From an uncultured Sphingomonas sp. (GTDB taxonomy: Bacteria; Pseudomonadota; Alphaproteobacteria; Sphingomonadales; Sphingomonadaceae): DNA of 64,000 bases. Positions 8,851-18,400 of the stretch are shown piece by piece (the stretch's first letter is position 1; each line of letters starts with the position of its first letter). The stretch covers positions 25,959 to 89,958 of the forward strand of contig NZ_CAJYTI010000023.1 in NCBI RefSeq assembly GCF_913777625.1, written 5' to 3'. A model generated the notes under the pieces. The model saw only the letters and a list, made by a program, of their open reading frames with translations. It did not search any database and was not told where the DNA came from. Made by a program: the position numbers and the translations under genes.

Positions 8851-9216
8851 ATGCGCCGCTGGCACAAGTTTCTCGCTCCCTGGTTCGCGCTGATCCTGTT
8901 CGTGCTCGCGCTGACCGGCGTGGCAACGCAGATGACCTCGCTGCTCGATACCCGTCCCGCCGCGACGGCACCGAAGGACGGCAAGGAGGCCAAGGCACCG
9001 ACGGACGCCAAGCCTGCGCAGAAGCCGCAAAGCGCGATGCGGAGCTGGAACCGCTGGGTGAAGCATCTCCATTCGGGCGAGTCGCTCGGTCCGGTAGGCA
9101 TCGCCCTCAACCTGGCGGGGGGCCTGGCGCTGCTGTTCTTCGCCGCCTCCGGCTTCTGGATGTACCTGTCGATGGCGCTCAGGCTGCGGCGGGGCCGGCG
9201 GGCACAGCTGCGCTGA
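8851..9216 (+). CDS. Small PepSY-associated membrane protein
   Basis: A 121-residue protein with two membrane segments: FLAPWFALILFVLALTGVAT near the start and GIALNLAGGLALLFFAASGF near the end. The histidine-containing stretch WVKHLHSGESLG before the second segment, followed by the FWMYLSM ending, is characteristic of the PepSY-associated membrane helix proteins that often accompany siderophore receptors. The ATG at 8851 is chosen over upstream starts because AGGAAAG lies about 9 bases before it and the hydrophobic segment then starts near residue 6. A Lys/Ala/Pro-rich linker joins the helices. Its 3' end overlaps the 3' end of the convergent kinase gene by 38 bases. A role in iron reduction or uptake is inferred from family habit, not shown. 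Confidence 0.75.
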   Translation: MRRWHKFLAPWFALILFVLALTGVATQMTSLLDTRPAATAPKDGKEAKAPTDAKPAQKPQSAMRSWNRWVKHLHSGESLGPVGIALNLAGGLALLFFAASGFWMYLSMALRLRRGRRAQLR

Positions 9217-10570
9217 GCGGATCGTTCGCCGGGATCCGCACCCGCACCTCCAGGCCCGGCGCCGCTTCGCCCAGATCGAGCCGGCCCCGGTGGAAGCGCA
9301 CGATCGCCTGCGCGATGGCGAGCCCCAGGCCGCTGCCGCGCACATCCCCCGCCGCCGCGCCGCGTTCGAACGGCCGGACGACGCGCTGACGGTCGCCCGG
9401 CGCCAGGCCGGGCCCGTCGTCGCGGATCGTGATCACCGCCGCCTCCCCGTCCCGCTCCAGTGACAGCCGTGCGCTGGTGCCGGCCGGGGTGTGGGTCGCG
9501 ACATTCTCCAGCAGGTTGATCAGCAGCTGGTTGATCAGATCGGCATCGCCGGTGATCGTCACATCGTCGAGCCGCCCGACATCGAGCCGTCCGCCATGAT
9601 CGGCGAGCACCGGCTCCATCGTATCGGCGACGTCCTCGATCAGCGGGCGCAGCGGCAGCGGCGCCATCGCGCTGGGCAGGCGGCCGGTCTCGATCTCCGC
9701 CAGGCGCAGCAGCGCGTCGAAGATGGCGATGATCGCCGCGCATTCGCGCTCGGCCCGCTCATAGGGCACCGGCCGCCCGCCCGCCCCTTGCGCCAGCAGC
9801 GTCCGCAACCGGGTTAGCGGCGTGCGCAGGTCGTGCGCGAGGTTGCTGGAGAAGAGCTGCTGCGCGCGCACCAACTCCTCCATCCGGTCGAGCATGCGGT
9901 TGAGGCTGTGCGCCTGCACCGCGAACATCCCGTCCAGCCGATCGGTGGGAATGCGGCGGCTGAGATCGCCCGCGGCGATGGCATCGGCAGCGTTCTGCGT
10001 CTCCAGCAGCCGGTTGGCGGTCAGCCGCGCGAACAGCAACGTGGCAGAGACGCCCATCACCACCGCGACCAGCGAGATCAGCAGCACCACGCTGGGCAGC
10101 AGCGCGTGGAGATTCTCCGCCGCCTCGCTGTGCTGGACGATCACGAACAGGCTGCCGCCGGGCGTGCGCGTCGCCATCGCCCGGCCGGTCTGGGGCGACC
10201 GGCCGCCGCCATAGAAGCTGACATCGGTCAGCCCCGGCGCCGGCGGCCCAAGCTCGAGCCGGCCCGCCAGCCGACGTCCCTGCCCGTCGAACAGCAGATA
10301 GGTACGCTCGCTCAGCACCTTGCGACGCTGCCAGTCGGCGATCCGCTCGATCAGCTCCGCATCGGTCACCCGGTGGCCGTCGGGCGGCGCCAGATATTTG
10401 GCGGTATGGTAACGCAGCGATGCGTCGATCCGGCTGGACACCCAGGCATCGGCCGCGCTGAAGGCGATCATCCCCACCGCCGCCATGGCAAGGGCAAAGG
10501 CGATGCCCGCCTGGATCGCCAGCCGCCCCACCCCGCCGCGCGGCGCCGCCAGCCCCGGCGTCAGAGGCAT
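9179..10570 (-). CDS. Sensor histidine kinase (OmpR-partner type)
   Basis: A 463-residue membrane kinase. TM1 is near residues 15-42 (LAIQAGIAFALAMAAVGMIAF). It is followed by a roughly 115-residue periplasmic sensor region, TM2 (VVLLISLVAVVMGVSATLLFA) and a HAMP domain. The phosphoacceptor box is NLAHDLRTPLTRL with His near residue 245. The ATP-binding domain shows the N box (NLLENVATHTPAG) and G boxes (DDGPGLAPGD and GSGLGLAI). The ATG at 10570 overlaps the 3' end of the response regulator gene by 10 bases, so the two are co-translated, regulator first. The signal is unknown; the flanking TBDR and PepSY-type genes suggest envelope or metal sensing, which is inference. Confidence 0.9.
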   Translation of the reverse strand: MPLTPGLAAPRGGVGRLAIQAGIAFALAMAAVGMIAFSAADAWVSSRIDASLRYHTAKYLAPPDGHRVTDAELIERIADWQRRKVLSERTYLLFDGQGRRLAGRLELGPPAPGLTDVSFYGGGRSPQTGRAMATRTPGGSLFVIVQHSEAAENLHALLPSVVLLISLVAVVMGVSATLLFARLTANRLLETQNAADAIAAGDLSRRIPTDRLDGMFAVQAHSLNRMLDRMEELVRAQQLFSSNLAHDLRTPLTRLRTLLAQGAGGRPVPYERAERECAAIIAIFDALLRLAEIETGRLPSAMAPLPLRPLIEDVADTMEPVLADHGGRLDVGRLDDVTITGDADLINQLLINLLENVATHTPAGTSARLSLERDGEAAVITIRDDGPGLAPGDRQRVVRPFERGAAAGDVRGSGLGLAIAQAIVRFHRGRLDLGEAAPGLEVRVRIPANDPLSAAVPAGPAAA

Positions 10571-11241
10571 CGGTCGGACCGCAGGATATAGCCCGCGCCC
10601 CGCTGCGTCTCGATCGGATCGCAGCCGAGGTCGAGCAGCGCCGCACGCAGCCGGCTCATGTTGCTCTCCACGATGTTGGTCGTCGGCGAGAAACGATAGG
10701 CCCAGACGCGCTCGAGCAGCATCGAGCGGGTCACCAGCCGGTCGGCGTTGCACATCAAGTGTGCGAGCAGCGAATATTGCTTGCGGTTGAGCACCAGCGC
10801 GGCGTCGCGGAAGCTGGCGCGATGGCCGGCGGGATCGAGCTGGAGCTTGCCCACCTCGATCCGCGCGCCTTCCGGCCGCGGCTGGTTGCGCCGGGCGATC
10901 GCCGCCAGCCGCGCCGCAAGCTCGTCGATGTCGAACGGCTTGGTGAGATAGTCGTCGGCGCCGACCCGCAGCCCCTCGATGCGATCGTTGACCGATCCCA
11001 GCGCGCTGAGGATCAGCACCGGCACCGTGCTGCCCTTGCTGCGCAAGCCGTCGAGCACCGCAAGGCCGTTGGTATCGGGCAGCAGCCGGTCGAGGACGAT
11101 CGCATCGTGCGCGGCGGGCTCGAACGCGGCGAGGGCCTCGCCGCCGCTGCGGGCGAGGGTCGCGTCATGGCCATGCTGGTGCAGGCCGGTCAGGATGTGA
11201 TCCGCGATCACCGGATCGTCTTCGACGACGAGAATGTGCAA
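10561..11241 (-). CDS. OmpR/PhoB-family response regulator
   Basis: A 226-residue DNA-binding regulator, partner of the kinase it overlaps by 10 bases. The receiver domain has the acidic pair ED-D at residues 7-9, the phosphoacceptor Asp51 (AIVLDRLLPDTNG) and the conserved Lys in YLTKPFD. The C-terminal winged helix follows from about residue 125 (VLNRKQYSLLAHLMCNADRL, then SNMSRLRAAL and RGAGYILR). The start codon is TTG at 11241, chosen because translation from it gives the standard MHILVVEDD beginning and GGAG lies about 9 bases upstream. Targets are not evident; the adjacent TBDR is a reasonable candidate. Confidence 0.9.
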   Translation of the reverse strand: MHILVVEDDPVIADHILTGLHQHGHDATLARSGGEALAAFEPAAHDAIVLDRLLPDTNGLAVLDGLRSKGSTVPVLILSALGSVNDRIEGLRVGADDYLTKPFDIDELAARLAAIARRNQPRPEGARIEVGKLQLDPAGHRASFRDAALVLNRKQYSLLAHLMCNADRLVTRSMLLERVWAYRFSPTTNIVESNMSRLRAALLDLGCDPIETQRGAGYILRSDRCL

Positions 11242-11314
11242 GGGCGGCGCTCCGAAAGCGCATGCCTGCGCCCGGCACGTTACGCTTCTATGGCAGTGCC
11301 CGCCTGCCCCCCGC

Positions 11315-12322
11315 TCAGATCAGCCCGCGCGGCGTATCGGGATCGGCTTCCTCGACGACATTGCCCCGCGGCAGGGCCGCGCTCCCGTCGCCGCGCGACC
11401 GCTCGGCAAAGGCCTGGTGGATCACGCTGCCCGGCGGCACGCTCTCGGTGAGCCAGACATTGCCGCCGATGACCGCCCCTGCCCCGACAGTAACGCGCCC
11501 GAGAATGGTCGCGCCGGCATAGATCACCACATCGTCCTCTACGATCGGGTGCCGCGCCACGCCCTTCGTCAGCGTGCCATCCGCCTCGGACGGGAAGCTG
11601 CGCGCGCCGAGCGTCACCGCCTGGTAGATCCGCACGCGATCGCCGACGATCGCCGTCTCGCCGATCACCACGCCATTGCCGTGATCGATGAAGAAGCTGT
11701 GGCCGATGCTGGCGCCGGGATGGATGTCGATACCGGTCTGGCCATGGGCGATCTCGGCGAGCACGCGGGCGATCAGCGGCGCGCCGTGCCGGTAGAGGCT
11801 GTGCGCCAGCCGATAGGGAATGACTGCCTGGATGCCCGGATAGCAGATCAGCACCTCGTCGACGCTGCGGGCGGCGGGATCGCCCGCATACGCCGCCTCG
11901 ATATCGGTATCGAGCACGCGGCGGATATCCGGCAGTTCCTGGGCGAAGGCGCCGACGATCCGCCCGGCCTCCGCACGCGCCTCGGGCTCCGGGGTCGTGC
12001 AGCGCGCCAGGATTTCGAGCAGCACCTGCTCGCGCAGCGCAGCCAGGGCCCGGCCGAGCGCCTGTTCGACATAGGCCGCTTCCGTGTCCGCCTGCACCGA
12101 ACTCGGTCCCAGCCGCAGCGGGAACAGTGCGCCGGAAAGGTCCGACAGGACCAGCTCCAGCCGCCGCCGCGACGGGAAGCGGAGCCGGGCGCATTCGCCC
12201 GGGCGGTGCGCGGCCCGCCAGTCTTCACGTGCCTGAAACAGCCCGGCGGCGATTTCGGCGACATCCCAGTCGGCCCAGTCGGCGGTGTCGGGCAGGTCCT
12301 TGGGCTCGGAATACGCAGTCAT
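11315..12322 (-). CDS. Serine O-acetyltransferase (EpsC-like)
   Basis: A 335-residue enzyme that should transfer acetyl from acetyl-CoA to L-serine, the first step of cysteine synthesis, in the cytoplasm. The N-terminal helical half has DTDIEAAYAGDPAARSVDEV and YPGIQAVIPYRLAHSLYRHG. It is followed by the left-handed beta-helix of hexapeptide repeats: IDIHPGASIGHSFFIDHG, GVVIGETAIVGDRVRIYQAV and VIYAGATILGRVTVGAGAVI. HPGASIG...FIDHG holds the catalytic His-Asp pair of the family. It is longer at the N-terminus than classical CysE and closer to the EpsC group. It stands alone downstream of the DUF6445-like gene on the same strand, 89 bases away, and may be transcribed separately. The ribosome site before the ATG is weak. 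Confidence 0.9.
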   Translation of the reverse strand: MTAYSEPKDLPDTADWADWDVAEIAAGLFQAREDWRAAHRPGECARLRFPSRRRLELVLSDLSGALFPLRLGPSSVQADTEAAYVEQALGRALAALREQVLLEILARCTTPEPEARAEAGRIVGAFAQELPDIRRVLDTDIEAAYAGDPAARSVDEVLICYPGIQAVIPYRLAHSLYRHGAPLIARVLAEIAHGQTGIDIHPGASIGHSFFIDHGNGVVIGETAIVGDRVRIYQAVTLGARSFPSEADGTLTKGVARHPIVEDDVVIYAGATILGRVTVGAGAVIGGNVWLTESVPPGSVIHQAFAERSRGDGSAALPRGNVVEEADPDTPRGLI

Positions 12323-12411
12323 CGGCCGATTGATATCCCAAGTCCGGTCGCGTGGTAGAGATAAGAGCTACGCTGGCGACAAGGCGAAATTGTGCCCGGC
12401 GGCGGCGCCTC

Positions 12412-13074
12412 TCAGCGCAAGCGGAGCAGCGAGGTGATGGTGAGGCGCGGATCGGCGGCAGACCGCTGCCACGATGCCGCGACATCACCGGCATGCAGGC
12501 AGTTCGCCGGGTAAAAGATCAGCCGATTGAATGCCAAGGGTGCCTGGCCGATCCGCACGAAGGCGGGGCTGTCGCCATCCTGATAGCGTCTGGAGGGCAG
12601 GCCATGCGTCTGGCTGTCCCGCGCCAGTGCCTGGCGCCACAGCGGCACCCGCGCCGCCGTGATCCGCTCGAAGCCGGTGGCGCGGTGCCGGTAGAAGCTG
12701 GTGCCGCCGTGCGGCGAGGCGCAGAGATAATGGACCGCCGCCAGGATCGCGTCCGCGCTGTCGTCGAAATGCGGGATTCGCTGGATCGGCGCGAGCTGCG
12801 CGGGATCATCCCCGGCGATGGCGAAACTCGTCCGCAGCACGGCAGGGTCGCCGCAGCCGGCGGGCGTACCGAGGCTCGCACCCGCGATCTGGGCCAGCCA
12901 CGCGGCATAGCCATCGGGTACCGGCGCGCGGAGGCCGGGATAAAGATCGCCAGCCTCCCGCCCGAACGCTGCCGCCTGCGCCGCTGCGACCAGGGCATCG
13001 GGCGCCGGATGGGCATGCTCGACCTGCCATAGCGGCACCTGCTCCGTCCCCATCAGGGCCGGGGCGACGCTCAT
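12412..13074 (-). CDS. DUF6445-like protein with 2OG-Fe(II) dioxygenase signature
   Basis: A 220-residue soluble protein that I recognise as the DUF6445-type partner commonly found beside SapC and tryptophan-halogenase-like genes. It carries the residues expected for a 2-oxoglutarate/Fe(II) double-stranded beta-helix enzyme: His102-x-Asp104 (QRIPHFDDS), a GGTSFYRH strand at 123-130, His194 (YPANCLHAGD), and Arg210 with following Thr/Ser (RLTITSLLRL) for 2-oxoglutarate. These residues are visible; that the protein is an active dioxygenase is inference. The ATG overlaps the SapC stop codon (ATGA), so it is translationally coupled and is the last gene of the sigma-controlled operon. No signal peptide is apparent. 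Confidence 0.72.
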   Translation of the reverse strand: MSVAPALMGTEQVPLWQVEHAHPAPDALVAAAQAAAFGREAGDLYPGLRAPVPDGYAAWLAQIAGASLGTPAGCGDPAVLRTSFAIAGDDPAQLAPIQRIPHFDDSADAILAAVHYLCASPHGGTSFYRHRATGFERITAARVPLWRQALARDSQTHGLPSRRYQDGDSPAFVRIGQAPLAFNRLIFYPANCLHAGDVAASWQRSAADPRLTITSLLRLR

Positions 13075-13787
13075 GCCCCCGGCGCGAACCAGGCGGCTTC
13101 GGCGGCGAGCCGGGCGTTCTTGCGGCGCACCAGCCCCGCGACATGATCGAGCGACAGCGCCATCGCTGCCAGCACCATCACCTGGTCCCAGTCCCCCAGC
13201 GCCGCCGCCTTGCGGCCGAGCGCCCGCTCGTCGATGCCGTACAGCCCCTCCAGCGTGGCGGCGCTGCCATTGTGGAAGGCGACGTCGAGCTTCACCTCGC
13301 TGATCAGCCCGTGTTCGGTGATCCGCTCGACCAGCGCGGCGGTGGCAGCCTGCTCCGCCACCAGCTGGCCGAGGATCGCCTGCACCGATTGCAGATAGGC
13401 GCTGTCGCTGCCGTCCGCCTCGACGATGCCGACGGGCCCGTCGGGCACGATCGCAGGGCTGGCGCTATCGATGCACACCGCGCCTTCCAGCGCGCCGCTA
13501 CCGACGAAGAAGGGTAGCCGCAACAGGTTGAGCGGCACATGATCGGCATCGAAGGCCGTGCCGTTCCAGAACAGGTTTTCCTGCGGTTCCAGCCCGAGCA
13601 GCGCGGCGGGGTAGAACTGGCCGGTCTCGGCATCCTTGGCGAGGAAGACGGGGAACTGGCTGGCCACCTTGCGGATCTCGCCGGCGACCAGCGGCACGAG
13701 GTGCACGGTTGCCGCTGCCGCCAGCGCGCGGGCGGGATCGAGCCGCAGCCCGGCATGGTCCTTGCGGGTGAGTTGCACCAGGGTCAT
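13071..13787 (-). CDS. SapC family protein
   Basis: A 238-residue soluble protein matching the SapC family: VHLVPLVAGEIRKVASQFPVFLAKDAETGQFYPAALLGLEPQENLFW near the N-terminus, then LPFFVGSG and a conserved ITEHGLISEVKLDV segment. The family was named after a surface-array gene region, but its biochemical role is unclear. In sphingomonads and caulobacters it sits with TBDRs and halogenase homologues, as here. It lies 21 bases after the halogenase-like gene and overlaps the DUF6445-like gene by 4 bases. The ATG at 13787 has only a weak AAAG-type ribosome site, so translation may depend on the upstream gene. Confidence 0.85.
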   Translation of the reverse strand: MTLVQLTRKDHAGLRLDPARALAAAATVHLVPLVAGEIRKVASQFPVFLAKDAETGQFYPAALLGLEPQENLFWNGTAFDADHVPLNLLRLPFFVGSGALEGAVCIDSASPAIVPDGPVGIVEADGSDSAYLQSVQAILGQLVAEQAATAALVERITEHGLISEVKLDVAFHNGSAATLEGLYGIDERALGRKAAALGDWDQVMVLAAMALSLDHVAGLVRRKNARLAAEAAWFAPGA

Positions 13788-13808
13788 CGGGTTTCTTTCA
13801 GGACAGGG

Positions 13809-15344
13809 TCAGACGGGCTGGAAGCGATATTGCGCCAGCTTGTCGAGCAGCGCGCGGTTGGTCGGCATCGCGCCCGCCAGCCGCCGCTTCATCGCGGCGA
13901 CGCGTTCCAGCGCGTCCTCGGCGGCATCGCGGGCGGCGAGCGCACCCTTGCGGGGCTCGGTCCGGAATCCCATGCCGTAGAGGACATATTGGTAGCTCGC
14001 CGCCGGGAACATTTCGTGGGCGCTGGCAAAGTCGTGCTCGCCGGGCGGGGTATGCCGCCACAGCTCGAGCAGATCCTGCAGCGGCTGGGGGATGGTCGCC
14101 GGATCGCGATTGTCGCGCCAGAAGGCGGTGTCCTCGCGTTCCGACAGCATGTAGTGGAGCTTGAGGAACTCGATGATCCGGTCCCAGCGATAGCGGGTCA
14201 TGTCGTTGAAGCGGCGGGCAACGATGTCCATCGCCCCGCGCGTGGCGGGCATGGCACTCGCGATATAGTCGGCCGACAGCTCGATCAGCACCAGTGCCGA
14301 GGCCTCGAGCGGCTCAAGGAACCCCGCCGCCAGCCCGACCGCGACGACATTGTTCTTCCAGAAGGTCTCCCGGTGGCCCGATCGGATCGTGATCTCCCGC
14401 GGGGTGAGATCTGCGAAGGCCGGGCCGACATAGGCGGCGAGCGCCTCCTCCACCCGATCGGCACCGGCATGGCGGCTGGAATAGACATAGCCCACGCCGC
14501 GGCGGTTCTGCAGGCCGATATCCCAGATCCAGCCATGGTCCTGCGCGGTGGAGATGGTGTGCGAGACGATCGGGGCGTCCTCGCTGTCATAGGGCACCTG
14601 CACCGCCAGCGCGCGGTCGATGAACAGTATGTCGCTGCAGTCGAGGAACGGCACGCCCATCGTTTGGCCGAGCAACAGCGAGGAAAAGCCGCTGCAATCG
14701 ACGAACAGATCCGCCGAGATCGCCCCATGCCGCTGGCCGACGACGGCGGTGACATCGCCATTCTCCGCCTGCTCGACGCGGACGATATCGTCGTCGACAT
14801 GGCGCACGCCAAGCTTGCCGACGCAGTGCTCGCGCAGCATCTCGCCCAGCCGCACCGCATCGAGGTGATAGGCATAGTTGGCGATGCCGCCATATTCGGG
14901 CGAGGTGATCTGCTTGGGTGCGAGGTCGTGCTCGCACAGGAATTCCTGGAAGCACACCGCATCGGAGAAGGACGGGGTGCCCGCCTCGTCCGCGCGCGCG
15001 TTCCAGAACGGCGCCAGGTCCACGCTTGGAAAGCCCTCGGGCAGCACCAGCGGGTGATAGTAGAAGTCATCCGTCGCGCCGGTGCGCCAGCCTGCGAACT
15101 TCGCCCCCTGCTTGAACGATGCCTTGCAGGCGCGCAGGAAGTCCGTCTCGCCGATGCCGATCTTGCGCAGCGTGTTGCGCATCGTCGGCCAGGTCCCCTC
15201 GCCGACCCCGATGATCCCCAGCCGCACGCTCTCGACCAGCGTTACCTGCAGGTCCGGTCCATGGCGCGCAGCGATCAGCGCCGCGGTGAGCCATCCGGCC
15301 GACCCGCCACCGACGATGCAGACCGACTCAATCTGTGGATTCAT
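13809..15344 (-). CDS. Tryptophan halogenase family flavoprotein (first copy)
   Basis: A 511-residue member of the flavin-dependent tryptophan-halogenase family. Visible motifs are the FAD-binding GGGSAGW (residues 12-18), GVGEGTWP (47-53), the position of the catalytic lysine of PrnA (SFKQGAKFAGW, Lys82), DCSGFSSLL (216-224) and GFLEPLEAS. The substrate-channel motif WxWxIP is changed to W272-I-W-D-I-G277, so the proline is lost. The start at 15344 is chosen because GAGGGAAG lies upstream and MNPQIESVCIVGGG begins the Rossmann fold. It lies 108 bases after the TBDR and 21 before sapC. In the usual reaction FADH2 and O2 give HOCl, which halogenates an aromatic ring via the lysine. Substrate and true activity are unknown, and no flavin reductase is adjacent. 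Confidence 0.85.
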   Translation of the reverse strand: MNPQIESVCIVGGGSAGWLTAALIAARHGPDLQVTLVESVRLGIIGVGEGTWPTMRNTLRKIGIGETDFLRACKASFKQGAKFAGWRTGATDDFYYHPLVLPEGFPSVDLAPFWNARADEAGTPSFSDAVCFQEFLCEHDLAPKQITSPEYGGIANYAYHLDAVRLGEMLREHCVGKLGVRHVDDDIVRVEQAENGDVTAVVGQRHGAISADLFVDCSGFSSLLLGQTMGVPFLDCSDILFIDRALAVQVPYDSEDAPIVSHTISTAQDHGWIWDIGLQNRRGVGYVYSSRHAGADRVEEALAAYVGPAFADLTPREITIRSGHRETFWKNNVVAVGLAAGFLEPLEASALVLIELSADYIASAMPATRGAMDIVARRFNDMTRYRWDRIIEFLKLHYMLSEREDTAFWRDNRDPATIPQPLQDLLELWRHTPPGEHDFASAHEMFPAASYQYVLYGMGFRTEPRKGALAARDAAEDALERVAAMKRRLAGAMPTNRALLDKLAQYRFQPV

Positions 15345-15452
15345 CCGTCTTCGTCTTCCCTCTCTCGTGCATCGGTCTAGCACGAACGCGCCGGCGGCAA
15401 AGGGGGCCGGAAGGGTTCTCCCCGCCTGCCCCCGATCCCATGCCCGCTCGGA

Positions 15453-18400
15453 TCAGAAGCTGATCCGAGCGCCCAGCTTGAACCGCCGCCCGCTATCCTC
15501 CGCATTCAGGAACTGGTTGGAGTAATAGGCATATTTGAAGGCGATCGTGTTGGTGAGGTTGGCGCCTTCGACGAACACGGCGACGTTCTGGTTGATGTGG
15601 TAGGTCAGGCTGGCATCGACCTGCGAATAGGCGCGCACCTGGGTGACCGCCTGGCCGGCACCGTTGAGCGGCGGCGGCGCGAGATACTGCAGGAAGTGAT
15701 CGCGCCAGTTGAACGCCACCCGCGCCTCGATGCCGTGATTGTCGTAGAACGCCACCGCATTGGCCGAGTTGGACAGGCCGGTCAGCGCGAACTTGTTGCG
15801 CAGGTCCTGCGGGTCGAGGTGACGGTTCGAGCCGACCAGCGTGCCGTTCACCTGGAAGCCGAAGCCGGTGTCGCCAAAGGCATGCTGCCAGGCGGCTTCG
15901 AGGCCGGTCACCGTCGCGTCCTGTCCGTTGACCGGCGCGGTGATGGTGAACTGCGCCGGGGTGCCCGTCGCCGGATCGAGCAGCGCGCTGCCCGAGGCCG
16001 AGGCGACCGGACCCGTCGTCTGGTTGAGCACGATGAAGTTGTTGACGCTCTTGAGGTACCCGCCCAGCGAGACATAGCTCGACCGGCCGTAATAATATTC
16101 GAACGACAGGTCGAGGTTGCTCGCCTTGAACGGCTTGAGGTCGGCATTGCCGCGGCTGGCGGCGAAGTTGCCGGGACGCAGCGTGACCAGCGTGGTCACC
16201 GGCGAGAGCTGTTCCAGGGTCGGGCGCGTGATCGTCTGCGAGGCGGCGAAGCGCACGGTGAACGCATCGGACAGCTGCCACTTCAGCGCGATGTTGGGCA
16301 GGATGTCGAGATAATGCGCGGTGCCGACGGTGCGCGTGGTGCCGGACGATGCCGAGCCATATTGGGTCTGGTCGTTGGCGAGCTTGACCAGCGCGGTATA
16401 GGCGGTGGCGAGGCCGTTGACGTTGGTCGAGGTATCCTCGAACCGCACGCCCGCGATGATCGAGATCGGCTTGCCGGCGACATTGCCGCGCCACTCGGTC
16501 TCGAGATAGCCGCCGAGCACCCGCTCCTTGACGATCGTGTCGTTGACCAGCGGCGGCGCGAAGGTGAAGCCCGCGCCCTGCTGCGCCGTGATCGCGTCGA
16601 ACAGCGCAGGGCCGCTGAAGGTCAGCCACTGGGTCGGCAGGCGGTTCGACCCGCTCACCCCGGACAGAAAGTTGCTGCCGGCATTGAAGGTGGTGATCGC
16701 GACGCTCGAAGGCACCGGCAGATTGTAGCCGCAGGTGGTGCAGCCGGTGCCGCCGTCGTTCGAGTAGAGCGAGGTCCGCTTGCGGTCCTCGGAGCCGTAG
16801 AAGCCGGCACTGGCCTTCACCAGCCCCTCGCTGCCATCGCCCTTATAGGCGAGGTCGGCGCGGAGCTGCTTCACCTCGTCGCGGATGCCATAGCCGCGCA
16901 GCAGCATCACGTGCTGGCACATCGGCTGGCCGGCGCCGACCACGGTGGTGCTGCCCGGCTGGCCGGAGTCGGTGACGGCGCTGCCGCAACGGTTGGTCGG
17001 GTTGGCGAAGGTCGGCAGCGTCTCGGTCTGCCACGGCAGGCGCGAGCCGTCCGACTGGTAGCGCGACGAGCCGGTCAGATAGCCGAGCAGCGCCAGATAG
17101 GCTTCCTTGCCGCCATTGGGATCTTCCTTGGCCAGCGAATAGCTGCCGTCGAGGCTGGCGACGAGGTTCGGCGAGACTTGCCATTCGACGTTCAGGCCGA
17201 CGGCGCGGGTATTGGTGCGCTTGTCGAACTTCTTGTCGTGGAAGTCGGTGGCGATGCCGCTCGCCTGGGTCATGTCGATCACGGTGCCGTTGGCATCGGT
17301 CTTGACGTTGGTCAGGTTCGACGCGGTGAACCAGTGGCCATAGGAGCGGGCATCGGTGGTGTTGGTGAACTTGGTGTAGAGCCCGTCGGCCGTCACCGTC
17401 ACCGCGTCGTTCGGGCGATATTGCAGCACCAGCGTGCCGCCGATCCGCTCGCGATCCTCGCGGGTGACCTTGCTGTCGAAATTCTGCGGGATGAAGATAT
17501 TGCCCTGCGGGTTGGTCGCCGAGACCGTCCCCTTCCCGCCATTCACTTGGGAGCCCGGAATGGCCGGATTGACCAGCCAGCCATCGGTCTGCGCCTGGTT
17601 GATCTTGGTGAAGCGGTGCTGGTAGCTTCCCGACAGCAGGACGCCGAGCTTGCCGTCGGCCAGCGTGTCGGCGAACAGGAACGACGCATCGGGCGCGCTC
17701 TTCTTGGCATTGCCGTCATAATTGGCGTCGACCGTCGCCGCGAACTTCATGCCCTTGTAATCGAACGGACGCGCGGTCTTGATGTTCACGGTCGAGCCGA
17801 CGCCGCCCGACTGGTAGCGCGCGGTCGACGACTTGTAGACTTCCACGCCCGAGACCAGCTCGGAGGCGAGCGTGTCGAACGAGAAGGCGCGGCCCGAGGC
17901 CTGGCTGGGATCGGTCGGCGTCGCGATCTGGCGGCCATTGACCAGCACGGTATTGAATTCCGGCCCGAAGCCGCGGACCGTGACGAAGGCGCCCTCGCCG
18001 CCCGACCGGTCGATCGACACGCCGGTGATGCGCTGGAGCGATTCCGCCAGGTTCGCGTCGGGCAGCTTGCCGATGTCCTTGGTCGAGATCGCGTCGACGA
18101 TGCCCGAGGCCGCACGCTTGATCCCGCGCGAATTGTCGAGGCTGGCGCGCAGGCCGGTCACCACGATGGTCGCGCCCTCTTCGGCGGCGGGTGCCTGCAC
18201 GGCGGGCGCGGAGGATTGTTCCTGCGGCCCACTGCCCTGCGACGCCATCGCCACGGGCTTGCCTGCGCCACCGCCGGTCGGCTCCGCATTCGGGCGCGGC
18301 ACGACGACGTAGGTGCGCGGGCCGGACTGGCGTGCGACGAGGCCGGTGCCCGCGAACAGGCGGTTGAGCGCCTCGCCCACGGTGTACTCGCCGCGAACGC

